Below, one piece after another: positions 48,186 to 59,925 of a DNA stretch of 64,000 nucleotides. The first letter of the stretch is position 1. Each line of letters opens with the position of its first letter. The position numbers and the translations under genes are program-made. This stretch comes from Ceraceosorus guamensis. Its lineage: Eukaryota > Basidiomycota > Exobasidiomycetes > Ceraceosorales > Ceraceosoraceae. The notes beneath the pieces are model-generated. The model saw only the letters and a program-made list of their open reading frames with translations, had not been told where the DNA came from and searched no databases. The stretch covers positions 124,001 to 188,000 of the forward strand of contig NW_020290034.1 in the NCBI RefSeq assembly GCF_003144195.1. The letters run 5' to 3'.

Positions 48186-48713
48186 ATTTACACCTCGCCT
48201 TTGTACGCTAGGAACGAAGCGATTCGTCCTTTGCGTCTTTGTAGGGAGAGGAGCTGGGCAGTCTGCTGAGCGAAGAATCAATTGCGCCTCTGGAGAGACC
48301 CTCAAGAGCCGAGCAATTGAACCATGCTTTCTCGTTCTACCCCTCATCCTCTACGCCCTGAACCATGTCTCGCACATGTCCGCCCACACGTCATCTGTAT
48401 CCGCATCGTGAGAGCAAGTTTCACACTGGCTCAATTCAATCCAAAAAATTCTCTTCGTCTTGCAACATGGTCGCACGCTCTTCACGTACTTTTGCCGTTG
48501 TGCGCGTGCGTGCGTGCGTGCGTGCGTGCGTGCTTGCTCCAGCGCTATACGCACAAGCATTCACGCAGGGGGCCCTACACGCGTAAGAAAAGTCAGGGCG
48601 AGTCGAGATTGGAAGGCGCATTGTGGCCAGGTGTTGCATTCCAGTCAAAGTGCCTGTATTGGAACATCATAACAATAGCAGTAGCGTGCACAACTTTCAC
48701 ACCGCACAGAGTT
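48186..48713. other. Convergent 3' interval between CYT1 and PANB
   Basis: 528 bases; the notable content is a GTGC microsatellite. Open frames on both strands depend on this repeat. Confidence 0.4.
48505..48532. repeat. GTGC microsatellite, about 7 copies
   Basis: Tetranucleotide run in the convergent 3' interval. Confidence 0.9.
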
Positions 48714-50256
48714 TTACCGCTTCGGAGCGTCATTAGCATCCTCTACGCTCAAAAGCTTTCTGAACAGTTCCAGCTCTTCCCTTTTGATCTTGTAGCCTTC
48801 CACATCTTCGTTTGGAAAGTCACGATTCCTGACAGCTGCGACGTAAGCTCGAACAGCTGCGATCCTAATGGAGCCAAGCGTCGCTCCACCAGTGGCTTGC
48901 GCCGCAAAGTTGCGCACGAATTTGGGTGGACGAGGAGTCTCGGCGTGGGGAAGCGGCAGGGGCATGTTTGACGAATGGTCAGAGGTCGGCTCTCCAAGAC
49001 CAGCAAGCACGTGAGCCGGACCTGTCAGATCGCCAAGGATATCGTTGATCACGAGCACTTGTCCATCCGTTGCTGGTCCAGCTCCTATGCCGATCGTAGC
49101 AAAACCGACTCTTTCGCTGATTTCCTTGGCCACCTTGTTCGGCACGCATTCCACCACTCCGGCGAAACAGCCAGCTCTGTCTAGCGCTCGAGCATCTCTG
49201 ACGATGCTGATCGCCTGCTCCGCAGTCCTTCCTCTCAGCGTCAAACCTGACAATGCGGCTGCTCGTTGAGGTTGAAGTCCTATATGCGCCATCACTGGAA
49301 TGCCAAAATCTGTCAAGCGCTCGACTAGAGGCACGATTTCTTGTCCTCCTTCTATCTTGACCCCATCCGCTCCACCTTCCTTGATCAGCGCCAGCGCATT
49401 CTTCACTCCCTCTTCAACACTCGCAAAGAAGGATCCAAATGGCATGTCGGCGATGACAAGAGGAAGAGCTGGTCTGCCCTCGCCCGACAAGAGGGGCGAA
49501 GAGAGTCCTCGAACGACAGTCTGGATGTGGTGCACCATCGCTGGGACTGATAAGCGTTGCGTCGATCCATGGCCAAGTCCCACGTTGGCCAGCGAGTCGC
49601 CGATCAGACAAATGTCAATATCGGCCGAGCGATGCGCTAGTGCGGTTGGATAATCATACGCCGTAAGGACAGTTCTGAATTGTACCCCGCAGAGGCGTCA
49701 GCAGTGGGTTGCCTCGGAGTATGGGATGTATGCTTCGGTTCATCACTCACATCGCTTGTCCGCGCCGCTTCATCTCGGCAATGTAATGCACAGTCTTGGG
49801 CGGAGGTGCTGAGACGGTTCGAGCGCCCTCGGATCTTCTGTGCGTATCCGACTGCGCAATGCTAGCGCTCACAGAGGCTGGTGATGGGTACATCGATGCG
49901 GAACCTGTATTCCTGTGCGCAGCTCCGACTTTCGCAGGAGGACCGGCTTGCCATTGCGGCTCATCTTCGGGCTGAGCAGTCCCAGCAGGCCAGAAGCTCG
50001 AGCTGGACGAGCTGGTGCTAAAGTCCTTTCGATTCGCACCACGGCGTGGACAAAGACTGGCGGCATGATCGCTGTGAAAACTCCTTTTGGCTCCACATCG
50101 AGTCGTTGCCGAGTGAGTCTGGGCGATGGGAGCGTTGCGAGTAGCGGACAAGGTGATGCAGGATCCGCTGGCTGCTGCGTTGCTCGAGGTGGATGCGGCG
50201 CTCTGTTCGCCGAGCCATCGGAGAGCGGCCCTTGAAGCTCTTTGAGAGGTTGACAT
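48714..50256 (-). CDS. ECM31: 3-methyl-2-oxobutanoate (ketopantoate) hydroxymethyltransferase
   Basis: Two exons, 50256-49751 and 49674-48714, 488 residues. It transfers a hydroxymethyl group from methylene-tetrahydrofolate to 2-oxoisovalerate, the first step of pantothenate and so CoA synthesis. Conserved PanB parts are HYIAEMKRRGQAITVLTAYD across the junction, the metal-binding LIGDSLANVGLGHGST (Asp about 195), ADMPFGSFFASVEEGV, GGADGVKIEGGQEIV, GIPVMAHIGLQPQ, ECVPNKVAKEI and GFATIGIGAGPATDGQ. About 150 residues of Ser/Ala/Arg-rich sequence precede the barrel; the first part looks like a mitochondrial presequence, and the rest is probably disordered. Bacterial PanB is only about 265 residues. 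The ATG at 50256 is the first in frame, but starts further inside cannot be excluded. Confidence 0.94.
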
Positions 50257-51518
50257 TTCTGGAAGGGTGTCCGACCAGATGTGTTGGTCGTGTGCGCACT
50301 ACCGATCCGATCCGTGATTGTGGTGGACAACACCACGACTTGCCTGCTGACCCCCGCAAGTGGATGTGAAGACGAAGAGGTGGAGGCGGTGGAAATGGAA
50401 GCTAATACTCTTGACTGTTGCTCTTGGGCGCGGCTTTTTTTCGCGGCGGGCAGAGGCTGCAGCAGGAATAGTTAATTGACGTTGGACGCGTCGGAGTGGG
50501 GGGCAGGGGATCGACACGCGCTACTACTGCTGTCTTGGGTGCCGACGATACTTGGGCAATCGCTAGTCAGAGTCTGTTTGAAATCGAATCACGATGCAAC
50601 TAATAATGTCATATCGTGGGCCAGTCGAGTGTGAGCTGTGAGCGCAATCGACGCGGCATGCCAAGCTCGGTGTTGATCGGACTTTCTGGTGACTGACTGC
50701 GTGTTGACAAGCAATCACCATCGTGAACTATGTGGGAGCGACTGGTGCAAATCCCAACGCTACGGCGCGCTGCTTTAGCTTTATCACGCATTCAAGCCAA
50801 GTGGAACGCCGAGCTACAAGTCAGCTCATAGCGAGTCATATCAAGCTGATCGAGCAGCAGCGAGCCTCACCGGCTCCAAACTTGCCGGTGCTTGCCGTTC
50901 GTTGGTCGAGTCAGAGACGTCGCGCGCGCGGAGAACGGCATTTTGACGTGATTTGAATTCATGCTTGAACACCGATGAAGTCGGCGGGTCGGGAGTGCGT
51001 GACTTTAACACCGTTCATCATCATCATCCAAATGTCTGTCTGTAATTGACTCGATCAGCACACTCGAAGGACGCTGCTGATGACGCCTGCTATGATGCAT
51101 GCTCAGCTGACTGCGTGGAAATGCATGTTGAGCGTCCCACTCCAGCAGCGTCCGCTCGAACCAGATTCGCGGGGCGCGGACTCGTGACTTGCGGGGCGCG
51201 CGCCCTCGCGGCGTTTCCTCCGTACGACCGCGCGGATTGTGTTTGCAGCGCGGCGCTCGTCCACTCGATGCGTGCAAGACTTCACAAAGACGATCGCAAA
51301 CATGCCGTCGAGACTTACGAAGCTGCTTCAACAATTGCCACAGGTTGCGCATTGATGAGACCAGGGCCGCCGGGCGCAAAGACGGGGGCTATGTATTGTA
51401 CTATACAAATGTGTGCTGTGGTGGATTGGAGCGGATGCGAGGCCATGCCGGAGATGGTGCAGTAACGGGAAGATATGTTGTTGGGCGTCTCGAAGCATCG
51501 GTCAAGGTGCTTTGCAAG
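50257..51518. other. Interval between PANB (5' side) and SSM4 (3' side)
   Basis: 1.26 kb holding the PANB promoter and the SSM4 3' end. Open frames at 51005-51465 on both strands are mirror images without family features. An AATCACGATG word lies near 50585. Confidence 0.4.
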
Positions 51519-54500
51519 CTATGCCTGTACACCAGCGGTGGGCGCGGACTCTGGCTTGTAGTCTTGGAGCTGCGTTGACAAGAGAAAGTTCTCGTCACGA
51601 AGGATCTAAAGGGGGCCAGAGTGAGCGCGCGTGCCACCTGTCGCTTCGAAATCAGCAACGCTCACCGTTGTCCAGCTATCGATGATGCCGTCGGTATAGC
51701 GAGCAGAAAACGAAAGTCTGCGTGGCGTTTTTGGGCATCAGCGATCGCGATCCGGGCGTTAGCAAAAGGCATGCGTGGCTCACGAGAGACCAGTCATGAG
51801 ACCGATGTTTGCAATGCGAAGCATCTGCGCTTCGCTGCCGACGACTCCCAAAACGTTTGTCAGGGTAACAACGACGAGGATAGGCACCACGATGAAGCTC
51901 GTGAGCGAAGCAATCACGGGCAGAAAGACGTGGATCGTGGCATGTCTAGGTCGTGGTCTCCGAACGCCAGAGGCTTGGAGCTAGAGGTGGCGAGAGGGGG
52001 TGGCGAAGAGTACGTGCCGTCAGCCACGAGCAAGCGGTAGGCGTTAGAAGTGTGTGCGAAAGTGGCTCACCGTATCCACCGAGGTCAAAAAGTCACGGAC
52101 AAGAGACCGAAAACCTGGAGTCGCTTCGCCTTGCCGCTGGTGCAGCAGGAGCACGCAACGTAGTCCAAAAACGGCAATCCTTTGCTGTAATAGCCCAGTA
52201 GCCCATGCATACGCTAGCGAGTGCTCCGATAGCTTGTGCATGCGCAACGTCGAGCCAATGTAGATGTCAATGACCAGACCAAGCAGAGTCGGCGTGATGA
52301 TGCCAAACTTGGCAGTCGAAGGCTTGGCCTCGTCAGCATTGCTCGCAGCAGGCACGCGCTCTGAATGGTCACTCACAGCTACGATGATCCAGAGACGACT
52401 TGCCGCACGCTGGGCGATCGTGCTTGCTCGTGAGAGGAACGGCCGCCAACGGAATGTGCCAGCCCGGCGCCGACGCGCGCATCGGGCGATTTTCGAACCA
52501 AGGATAGTCGCCATGGTGCAAAGCGCTAGTCCGAGCGAATAAGTGTAAAAGTCGTGCAGAGGAGCAAGTCCTGTCCGAGAGACGACCGCTCGGCCGGCGT
52601 GGAGCGGTAGGGTGAGGCTGATGACGATGCAGACACAGATCGTTATCCACAGCGTGGACAAGACCGAGATGAGGCGATAGCGGAAGCGCGTAGGGAGCTT
52701 GAGTTTGAGATACTTGGGCTTGACGGTCATCGGTTCGGCGGCACGAGCTTGCGCGTCTCTGGCTGCGCGGCCTGCTTCCGTCAGCGGCTCGCCCTCGGCG
52801 TCAGTCCAAATCAAAAGCGGACCAGGAACCATGGTGTCGCTGTCCGGCACTCGGGCCCAGACCCCATCCGCGATCGGTTCTGCGTCTTCCTGCGCCCCAA
52901 CGAGGTACTGCCCGAGACCATAGTAGGTGGAGGTTGCCGTCCACCATTTTTTGGCATACGTCTTGAAAATCGCTTCCGGCTTGCACGCCTTTACTACCGG
53001 CTTGAGGAGAAAGAGGAGTGCGAGAAGGTCAAAGGGCAGCGGCGAAATGGCCTCATGAGGGCGCCACATCAACGGCAAGAAGCCGCGAAGACAGTAGCGC
53101 GTAAAGTAGACGGCGCATCCGACCGTAGACGAAAGCACCGTCGCGTAGAGACATGCGGAAATGCCAATCTTTTTGAGCTGGAGGAAACTGCGGCGCTCGA
53201 TGATTTCGCGCTGGCATTGCGAGGGTGTCAGTATTCTACGTCCAGAGATGCGCGCGCCTTCCACATCACACGTACAATGGGTTGAAAAGCTGGATCGTCG
53301 CCGTTGCGAATCCAGCACATGACGCCAGGACGCAGCATGGATCGAGTGGTGCTGATGAATTGGGCGAATACGTACCTGTTGCAGAACAAAATTAGCAGCA
53401 CGTCGGACGCGAGGCCTCGCAGACACTCACATCCACAGCGTGCCTGCGACCCAAGTAGTGAAGCCGATGGAGAAAGGAGCGCTTTGAAAATGCCTCCAGC
53501 GAGTGACCATCGTGACGCCTTCCCACAAAGGCATGGTGCAAAGGTCCAAGAGCACGCCACATCCTAGAGGGAAGCATACAACTTCGATGACGGTAAAGAG
53601 AATGACTTTCAAGAGGAGCAGTTGTTGGTCCAGATGCCTCTTGAGCCACTTGGCGTTGAAGCGCGAAAAGGCTGCAGAGTCGATGTATGATTGCAGTGTG
53701 ATGAGGCCGAGCCAATGAAGCCAGCCTACGAGGACGCAGAACAGTCGGTCTGAGAGACTGTCGCCTTGAGTCTTGGCTTGGAGTCTGGTGTAGATGCGAA
53801 TTACGGCGGCGGTGATGGTGAAGAGCACGGATTCGATGGCTGAATCTGCTCGGAAGGGCAAGACGTCGCCGACGAGTTGGCCAACTTTCTCCATGCTTTG
53901 CTTTACCTTGGCGGGCATGCTGAAGCGCAGAGGTAGATTTTGCGATTGCAGAATAGCTGCTGGTGCTCTGCGGGTCAGATGACTTGCCCGACTTGCCACC
54001 TCGGAAATCCAGTCGCCGATTTCAGAGGTGGTCCTCGCTGTTGGCTTCTCTTGCGCGACACTGGCAAGATGTCTGGTAGCCCTTGCGATGATAAAGTCGA
54101 AGAGCGGGTCTGTGATCTTTCTCACTAGATGGATAGGGTATGCTATCATGTGAACCAGGTTAACACCTAGCGCAGTGGTGCGACCAACCACCTGCGTGAC
54201 GGTAAGTGCGGCGTCAGCACCACGCAGCACCACACAGCGTGCATTTGCTCAACACACTCACGAATGGGACTCCGACAAAGATCATGAGCACAAAGCTGAA
54301 CGGAGTGTGGACAAGATCAGGTATTCGCTCCGCACGCGAGTCTCGCTGCAGGACCTCACCTGCACAGGACCAGCATCATCGCAACATTGCCTGCAAGCGT
54401 CGCCAATGGGCCACGCATACCGATCGCTAGAGCAAGCGCAGGTGCGGTAAGAAAAAGCAAAGACGTACGCGTCGCGCAACTCACCTTCCATGATGCCTTC

Positions 54501-56760
54501 CAAGTCCTCGTCAAGTGGGATGCCATCCGCGTCGTTGTCTTCGACGTCCTCCCACACGTCGACATTTAGAGCTGCACCAAGTCCCAGTCCTGCATCGACC
54601 CCAGCGTTGGCGTTCGCGAGGGGCGCTGCAGCTCCAAGATCAGGGACCTGCTCCTGGGGCGCCGCATCTTCTGGCGCGTCGTGTTGTGCAACGCGGGCAG
54701 AGTCTTCCGAGATGCTGGCACGGTGAGTAGATGCGGCACTGCAAGCGAGAGAATCGCCCACATCGGCAGCTTTTGACGACGAGTCGGTAGAGTTGCCATC
54801 GTGAAAAACGTCAGACTCGCTCGCATCGACGGGGAATGAAGGTTGCGAGCCGTCGTTGTGGTTGCTGATCAGATTCGCAGAGGGCGACGAGACGTCATCA
54901 AGGCTCGCTCTGCCTTTGCCTTTGTTCGGTAGGTCTTCGTTGCCAGAGCTCACGACGTCCGCATCTTCTGGAAACGCGCTCCTTGCCGAAGTACTGCTAG
55001 CGCTGGATACTTGCCACTCATCGCTCCGAGTGTCGGGTCGCGCGCGCGTCGGTGCTGCTCGCGCACCTCGCGTCTCATCCAAGCTAGCCACGCCGGCCTC
55101 GAAGCTGTCCTTTGGAGTGCTGGTGACAGAACGGTCCTCTGCAGGCTCGGCGGAAGTCGAAGGTTGAGCTTGAGCTCCTTCGCTGGTCGGCATGAAGCGC
55201 CTCAAGCGCAGAGCGCGCGCTCGCAGCAAATCGTCTGCAGGGTCCCCCGTGTCTTCTGGGCTAGAGTGAGAGGTGGGACCTGGGCTGCTGCTAGATGCTG
55301 AATGTCGACCATCGTCGATAGGGGACTCGGGTTGCCGTGCAGCCTCTTCTCCGCCATTTCCTGCTCTCTGGTGCGCGTCATTGCCACGAGCTCTGGCCGC
55401 AAGCGCCATCGCAACAGCTTGGGCTCTTCGGCGTTCCAAAGCTTCGGCAGTCGGCATGCCATCGGCCCCTACCTCCGGTTGCCCCACTGCTTCGTTTTGC
55501 GCGGCCCCGTCGATGGCTCCGCGGATGGGCCCGCGAGGTGGGGGAACGCGCTCCACCATTCCTTCGGCTAGACGGAGTTGCCTAAGCAGTTCTTGGCGAG
55601 CTCGATGTTCGTCCGGTGCACCTGCAATAGGTGCTTGCGCAGGCGCTGCTACATCGGCCAACTCCTCAATGGGCTGCGCAGGTGTGTGCTGCATCACCCA
55701 CTCTCTGAAGAGAAAGACGGCGACGCTGAAAAGAGGGGATGGGGAATCCGATCAGCGGAGGATGGGTCTGTGATTTGGGAGCACCAAAGACGAGCATCAC
55801 AGACGAGCACCAAAGACGAGCACCAAAGACGAACACCACAGACGAGCACCACAGACGAGCAGCAAAGACTCACAAGATGACCACAACCACGCAAGTCAGC
55901 AATTGCCCCTCAAAGGTGTCGCGCGCTAGAACCCTGAAGCGGCCTCGCAGTGGTTGTCAGCGTTTGCGTCACAAGTCCGGCCTTGCCCCCATCCCACTCA
56001 CCTCATCATCGCGGCAAAGTGAGGTTTGCTGGCTTTGATGTGCGCGCGAACACCATCAAAGAAGCTCTTAGCAAGCGCTGCCATCGTGAAGCGAGGGGCT
56101 ACGACAGAGGTGCCGTAAGCGCGCGTGACGTTTGCGAGCTCTAGGCGGAGCTCCGTAATGTTGGCTGTGAATTGATCAGCGAGCTCCTTTAGGGCTGCTG
56201 GGCTGATTGTGGTCGCATTGGTGATGTTCCTACGAACGACTGCCTGCCTGGCAGGAGGCGCCTCCAGCAGCACCCTCCAAGGAGCAGCTTCCCCACCGAC
56301 AAAGCACCAAGCGATGGCATCTCCCAGCCAAAAGTATGCCCTCCAGGTGTAGATGTTTGCGAGCGGTAGAAACGCCAGCCATGCCAAAGCGACTAGCAGA
56401 GCTCGAGACGTTGTGCGTACAAATGTGAGGATGCTTCGCAGAGCTTGCTTGACGTACAGTCGGGTGGGCAGCTTGCTCGGCATGCTCGGCGAGTATCGCT
56501 TGTGAAAAGCGAATGCATGGCCGCACAGCTCGCAGTGCTGTGGAGAAAGAGTGGATCATTATCGTGTCAGAAGGAGGCGATCGCCCAGCCATGCACGCAC
56601 CGCTCACCTTCTTTTTAGAGTGATGCAGCCATTCGACCAGACAATCCGAGTGAACATATTGTATGCTGCCGCTGCACTTGCAAGGATGAAAGAGCGGAGC
56701 ATCCTCCTCTGCCCCGCTCCTGCATATCCTACAAGTTTGCTCCTCCGTAGTGTCCGACAT
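51519..56760 (-). CDS. SSM4: ER membrane RING-variant E3 ubiquitin ligase Doa10/SSM4 (MARCH6 family)
   Basis: Thirteen exons: 56760-56608, 56537-56002, 55933-55874, 55725-54485, 54426-54360, 54295-54262, 54191-53431, 53375-53276, 53210-52377, 52307-52071, 51980-51784, 51717-51666 and 51605-51519, 1452 residues (yeast Doa10 1319). The N-terminal RING-CH finger (CRICRSG...CKCSGSIQYVHSDCLVEWL...CELCGH) recruits Ubc6/Ubc7. The rest is a multipass ER and inner-nuclear-membrane channel that ubiquitinates degron-bearing proteins for ERAD. GMRGPLATLAGNVAMM marks the conserved TEB4 region after a 400-residue acidic, Ser/Ala/Pro-rich cytosolic loop (about 270-660). The end, ILRDENFLLSTQLQDY, matches the conserved C-terminal element of the family. 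The 69-base intron 52308-52376 is in frame and called because removal rejoins a membrane helix. Confidence 0.93.
55779..55869. repeat. Minisatellite, 7 copies of a 13-base unit, inside an SSM4 intron
   Basis: Seven head-to-tail units of consensus GAGCACCAAAGAC (plus strand), each with zero to two changes. They fill 91 of the 148 bases of the intron 55726-55873. Confidence 0.95.
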
Positions 56761-57160
56761 CTTCTACAGCGAGCTCGAGTGCGGCGATACAAATGTTGGT
56801 AGCGGGCAGGTGATGGTGTGGAGCGTCACAGCGACGGTAGCCCGCGAGCCGAGCTCAAGATGCGATGATCATCACGCGGCTTCTGCGCGTCAAATTCGCT
56901 CGATCGATCGATCGCTTTCGCGCGCGCAGCAACGCCGCCGCGACCAACAGTCACGAGTCACGAGTCACGAGTGCTCCTCGCACGTGCATTCACATTCAAG
57001 ATTCGCGAGTGATGAATTCGCAAAAACGACTTGACTGCCTCCCCGTCTCGATCTGCATCTGCGACCACCGTTGCGATGGCCATGACTGCAACACTCGGAG
57101 CGCAACGTGAAGCGCGGCGTGTAGATCACAAAGCACCCACTCACGACTTTCGGTGACGCG
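56761..57160. promoter_or_regulatory. Divergent interval between SSM4 and the kinase-like gene
   Basis: 400 bases of shared 5' flank. A triple GAGTCAC direct repeat lies at 56949-56973. No gene seen. Confidence 0.45.
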
Positions 57161-58342
57161 ATGAAGCGCGATCCCGACCGAGCTTCAGACTTGGTGGAGA
57201 AACTCATTGGCGAGAGACCGACGCATTGCGCGCGCTTAAAGACGCTCTGGGCAGGCTACGGCACAATCTACTCCGTCACGCTCAAGCGCGGCCCATCCTT
57301 GATCCTCAAGCACATTGATCCACCAGACATTTTGGGAGAAGATCACGACGAGTCCGACGCACGCAAGCTCCTGTCGTACGCAGTCGAGGAGCACTTTTAC
57401 TCGCGCTTGTCCAACAGGCTCCCCGCGCAATGCCCAGTCCCAAAATACATCGCCTCTTGCAAAGACGGCGAGAGGGGCTTGGCGCTTCTCATGCAGAACG
57501 TCAAACAGGACTATCCGATCTTGGCCGAAGCTCGCGGCGAGCTGACGGAAGAGCAGACGATGCAAGCGATACACTGGCTGGCGCGCTTTCACCAACACTT
57601 TGAGCATCATCAGGACGCAGAGCCATGTCCCACACCCGCAGCTGCATCTCAATGGTGCGGAGGGGGCGTGTGGAAGAGGGGTGGCTACAGGTGAGCGAGC
57701 TTTGTGTTGCGTCCACTCTGACTGTGCCCAGCTCACGTGGGCTACAGGTGAGCGGGGTCTATGTTGCGTCCTCTGTGCTCAGCTCACGTGGCGTTGATCT
57801 CGAACAGCTACCTATCGACTCGCTTAGAGGAGCTCGCGGCAATCCCGGCGTCGAGCGAATGGGCGGTGTTCAGGGACACTGGCCTAGCGGAAGCCCTGGA
57901 CAATTTCCTCTCTGCTCCCGATCAAGTCGGCCGCACGTTGCTCCACGGAGACGTCAAGGCTGCCAATCTCGCTTTCAAGCATCCCAAAGATGCAGCTCAG
58001 GATCCATCAGGTGGCGTGCTCGCATACGACTTCCAGTACACAGGTTTCTCGTTGGGCGTGACGGATCTGGCAAAATTCCTGCAGTCCTCCGTGCCGAGCG
58101 GACTGCTCTCACCGGGCAACGAGGAGAGGGTCTTGCGCAAGTACCATGAACTGCGAGGTGGGGAAGCTTGGCTACCTTGGCCATTGTTCTGGGAGCAGTG
58201 GGAGGTGGCCATACTGGATTGGGCAAGGTTCATGGCGGGTTGGGGCTGGTGGGGGAACGAGAGATGGCTGAAACAGCGTGCTCGCGAGCTGCTGCGCCGA
58301 CCCGGCTGGCAGGCAGACTTCTTGAAGAAGTGGGCATCTTGA
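57161..58342 (+). CDS. CHK/APH-type kinase-like protein, substrate unknown
   Basis: Two exons, 57161-57690 and 57808-58342, 354 residues. The fold is that of aminoglycoside/choline kinase-like phosphotransferases: a Gly loop region (LWAGYGTIYSVTLKRG), the ATP Lys in SLILKHID, a helix with VEEHFYSRLSNRL, ALLMQNV hinge-like strand, the catalytic HGDVKAAN (Brenner-type HGDxxxxN) and the metal-binding YDFQYTG. The DFQ form is typical of the CHK (ecdysteroid-kinase-like) branch, whose fungal members are mostly uncharacterised. The Trp-rich end (FMAGWGWWGNERWL) is unusual. The intron holds a tandem duplication that copies its own 5' splice site. No signal peptide or membrane segment was seen. Confidence 0.82.
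57683..57790. repeat. Tandem duplication across the exon-intron boundary of the kinase-like gene
   Basis: Copy A (57683-57739, 57 bases) and copy B (57740-57790, 51 bases) both run from GGCTACAGGTGAGCG to CAGCTCACGTG with a few changes and a small deletion. Copy A begins in exon 1 and contains the donor used in this annotation; copy B carries a second identical donor core. Confidence 0.9.
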
Positions 58343-59925
58343 TCGAGCTCAAGCACTGCAAATCAGATAGGTCCTGCCGACTTCCTCTCGAGTTTGTGGG
58401 CTAAAGAAAGCTTTCTGAGATTGCTTTCTGTTCTAGGTGGTAAGAAGGCCAATTCTCCTGGCGCTCTCGCGCCTGTCTTTAGACTTGGGCCTTGCTCCCG
58501 GAATCGCGAGCGACGCAAAGCCGAAGTGCTACTGACGCATCGGAGCAACGTCACAATCGCGAGCTACTCTTGAAGCTCGACCATGTTCTACTTGAGCAGA
58601 TCATCTTCGGCGTCTGCTGGCGGTCGGGGTCAAGGTTCCTTCCACCTCGCCAGCTTGGTTCAGGGTTGCGATAGTCTGGACACATGTCCCTAGATCGCAT
58701 TTCTTGCCTCATTAGCGTAAGCTCTGCGTCAAGATTCGCCCAGCACTCACAACATCCGAAGCTGACTTTGCCTGTTTCTGCCTTTCGCGTGGTCGGTGCC
58801 AATTTTGCCTCTCTTGATTAGGACGAAGGCAACTGTGACACGTGTGCGGTCTACATCCAAAACTTGCAATCAGGTACATCGCCATCTTTCACATCAACCA
58901 CTGGGAGATCACACATTGCGGACCATCTGGCTCATTCTACTGCTTTGAATGCAGAGCCAAGGGTCCTTCTGCAAAAGAATTAGCTGCATAAGCTGGCGGT
59001 CAGGCAAGAGTAGCCTGATCTAGGCTTCTTAATCTACACAATAAGATTCACGTGATTCGTGATTCGTGATTCGATTCACGATTCATCAGATTCGTGATCT
59101 CGTACAGCGACGCCGATTTGTGCGCAGAGAGCGCCTAGGCCCGCATGGTGCAAAGGTGGAGGGGTGAACGATCGCAATAATCACGAATCGTGAGGACTTG
59201 CAAGAGCAGGGATCTTTCCCCTTCCCGCCTCGTGCATGCCACTTAACTTGTGTGCGTCCACATAGTTTGCCTCATCGCGAATCGGCGCCTTGTAAATGAA
59301 GCAGACGATGAGCACGTGATGCTCTCACACACGCATCCATTTGCGTATATATAGTCTTGAGTCGTGAGTGATGTATCAGAGTCGCCCTCATTTGTGATTC
59401 CATATCATGAAAATCACGCGCATCATCTATTGGCGACAGCAGTGTGAGTCTGATAAACGAATTCTGCTCTATATGTAATCAGCAAGACTCTTGAGGGAGC
59501 ACATGTGAATCAGAAATTAGTCTTGGATCAATCAGTCACAGTGCGCGGTCGAAAGTCCGTGTAAAAGCTGCGCCTGGAGCCGCAACGCGGTCGCCCGCAT
59601 CTCACAGGTGTCACCACTACATTGAAGCACCCGTGCTAGAGCCAAGACGTCATCACATCACTGAGCTCAATCCGTCGACAGTCGTGAAGTTCGTATTCCA
59701 ATGTGCGTTTCAAGCCGTTTGTGAAATTTGGCAAGGCGCACGCGACGTCAGGCAACGAAGCTCGTAAAACGTAAAGAACATGTGAACGGTGGTACAAAGA
59801 TGCGTAGCACAGGTCTCGGGCAAAGGTCTCTCTTCGAGCCGTAAAGGGACGTGAGCGCTGTGATCTCTTCGGGGTATGGACGGACTAGAAGCGCCGTCGA
59901 GATGCAACAGAAATTGCACGGTCGT
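58343..59925. other. Convergent interval between the kinase-like gene and the sugar transporter
   Basis: 1.58 kb with no credible gene. It has the densest array of TCACGA-type words in the window and a GTATATATAG word near 59345. A large non-coding gap between two 3' ends is unusual here, since other convergent pairs are under 580 bases apart. Confidence 0.45.
59041..59100. repeat. Array of ATTCACG / CGTGATT words in both orientations
   Basis: Within 60 bases the words ATTCACGTGATTCG, TGATTCGTGATTCG and ATTCACGATTCATC occur in direct and inverted order, so parts are palindromic. Same word family as at 3181-3234, 20140-20175 and 56949-56973. Confidence 0.8.

Noticed and set aside
48324-48971. 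215-codon plus-strand open frame over the GTGC repeat
   Set aside because: It runs through the microsatellite and into the antisense of PANB; no conserved features.
59041-59100. Possible CRISPR-like or inverted-repeat element
   Set aside because: Words are short, irregularly spaced and occur all over the window; no spacers, no associated genes and the host is eukaryotic.
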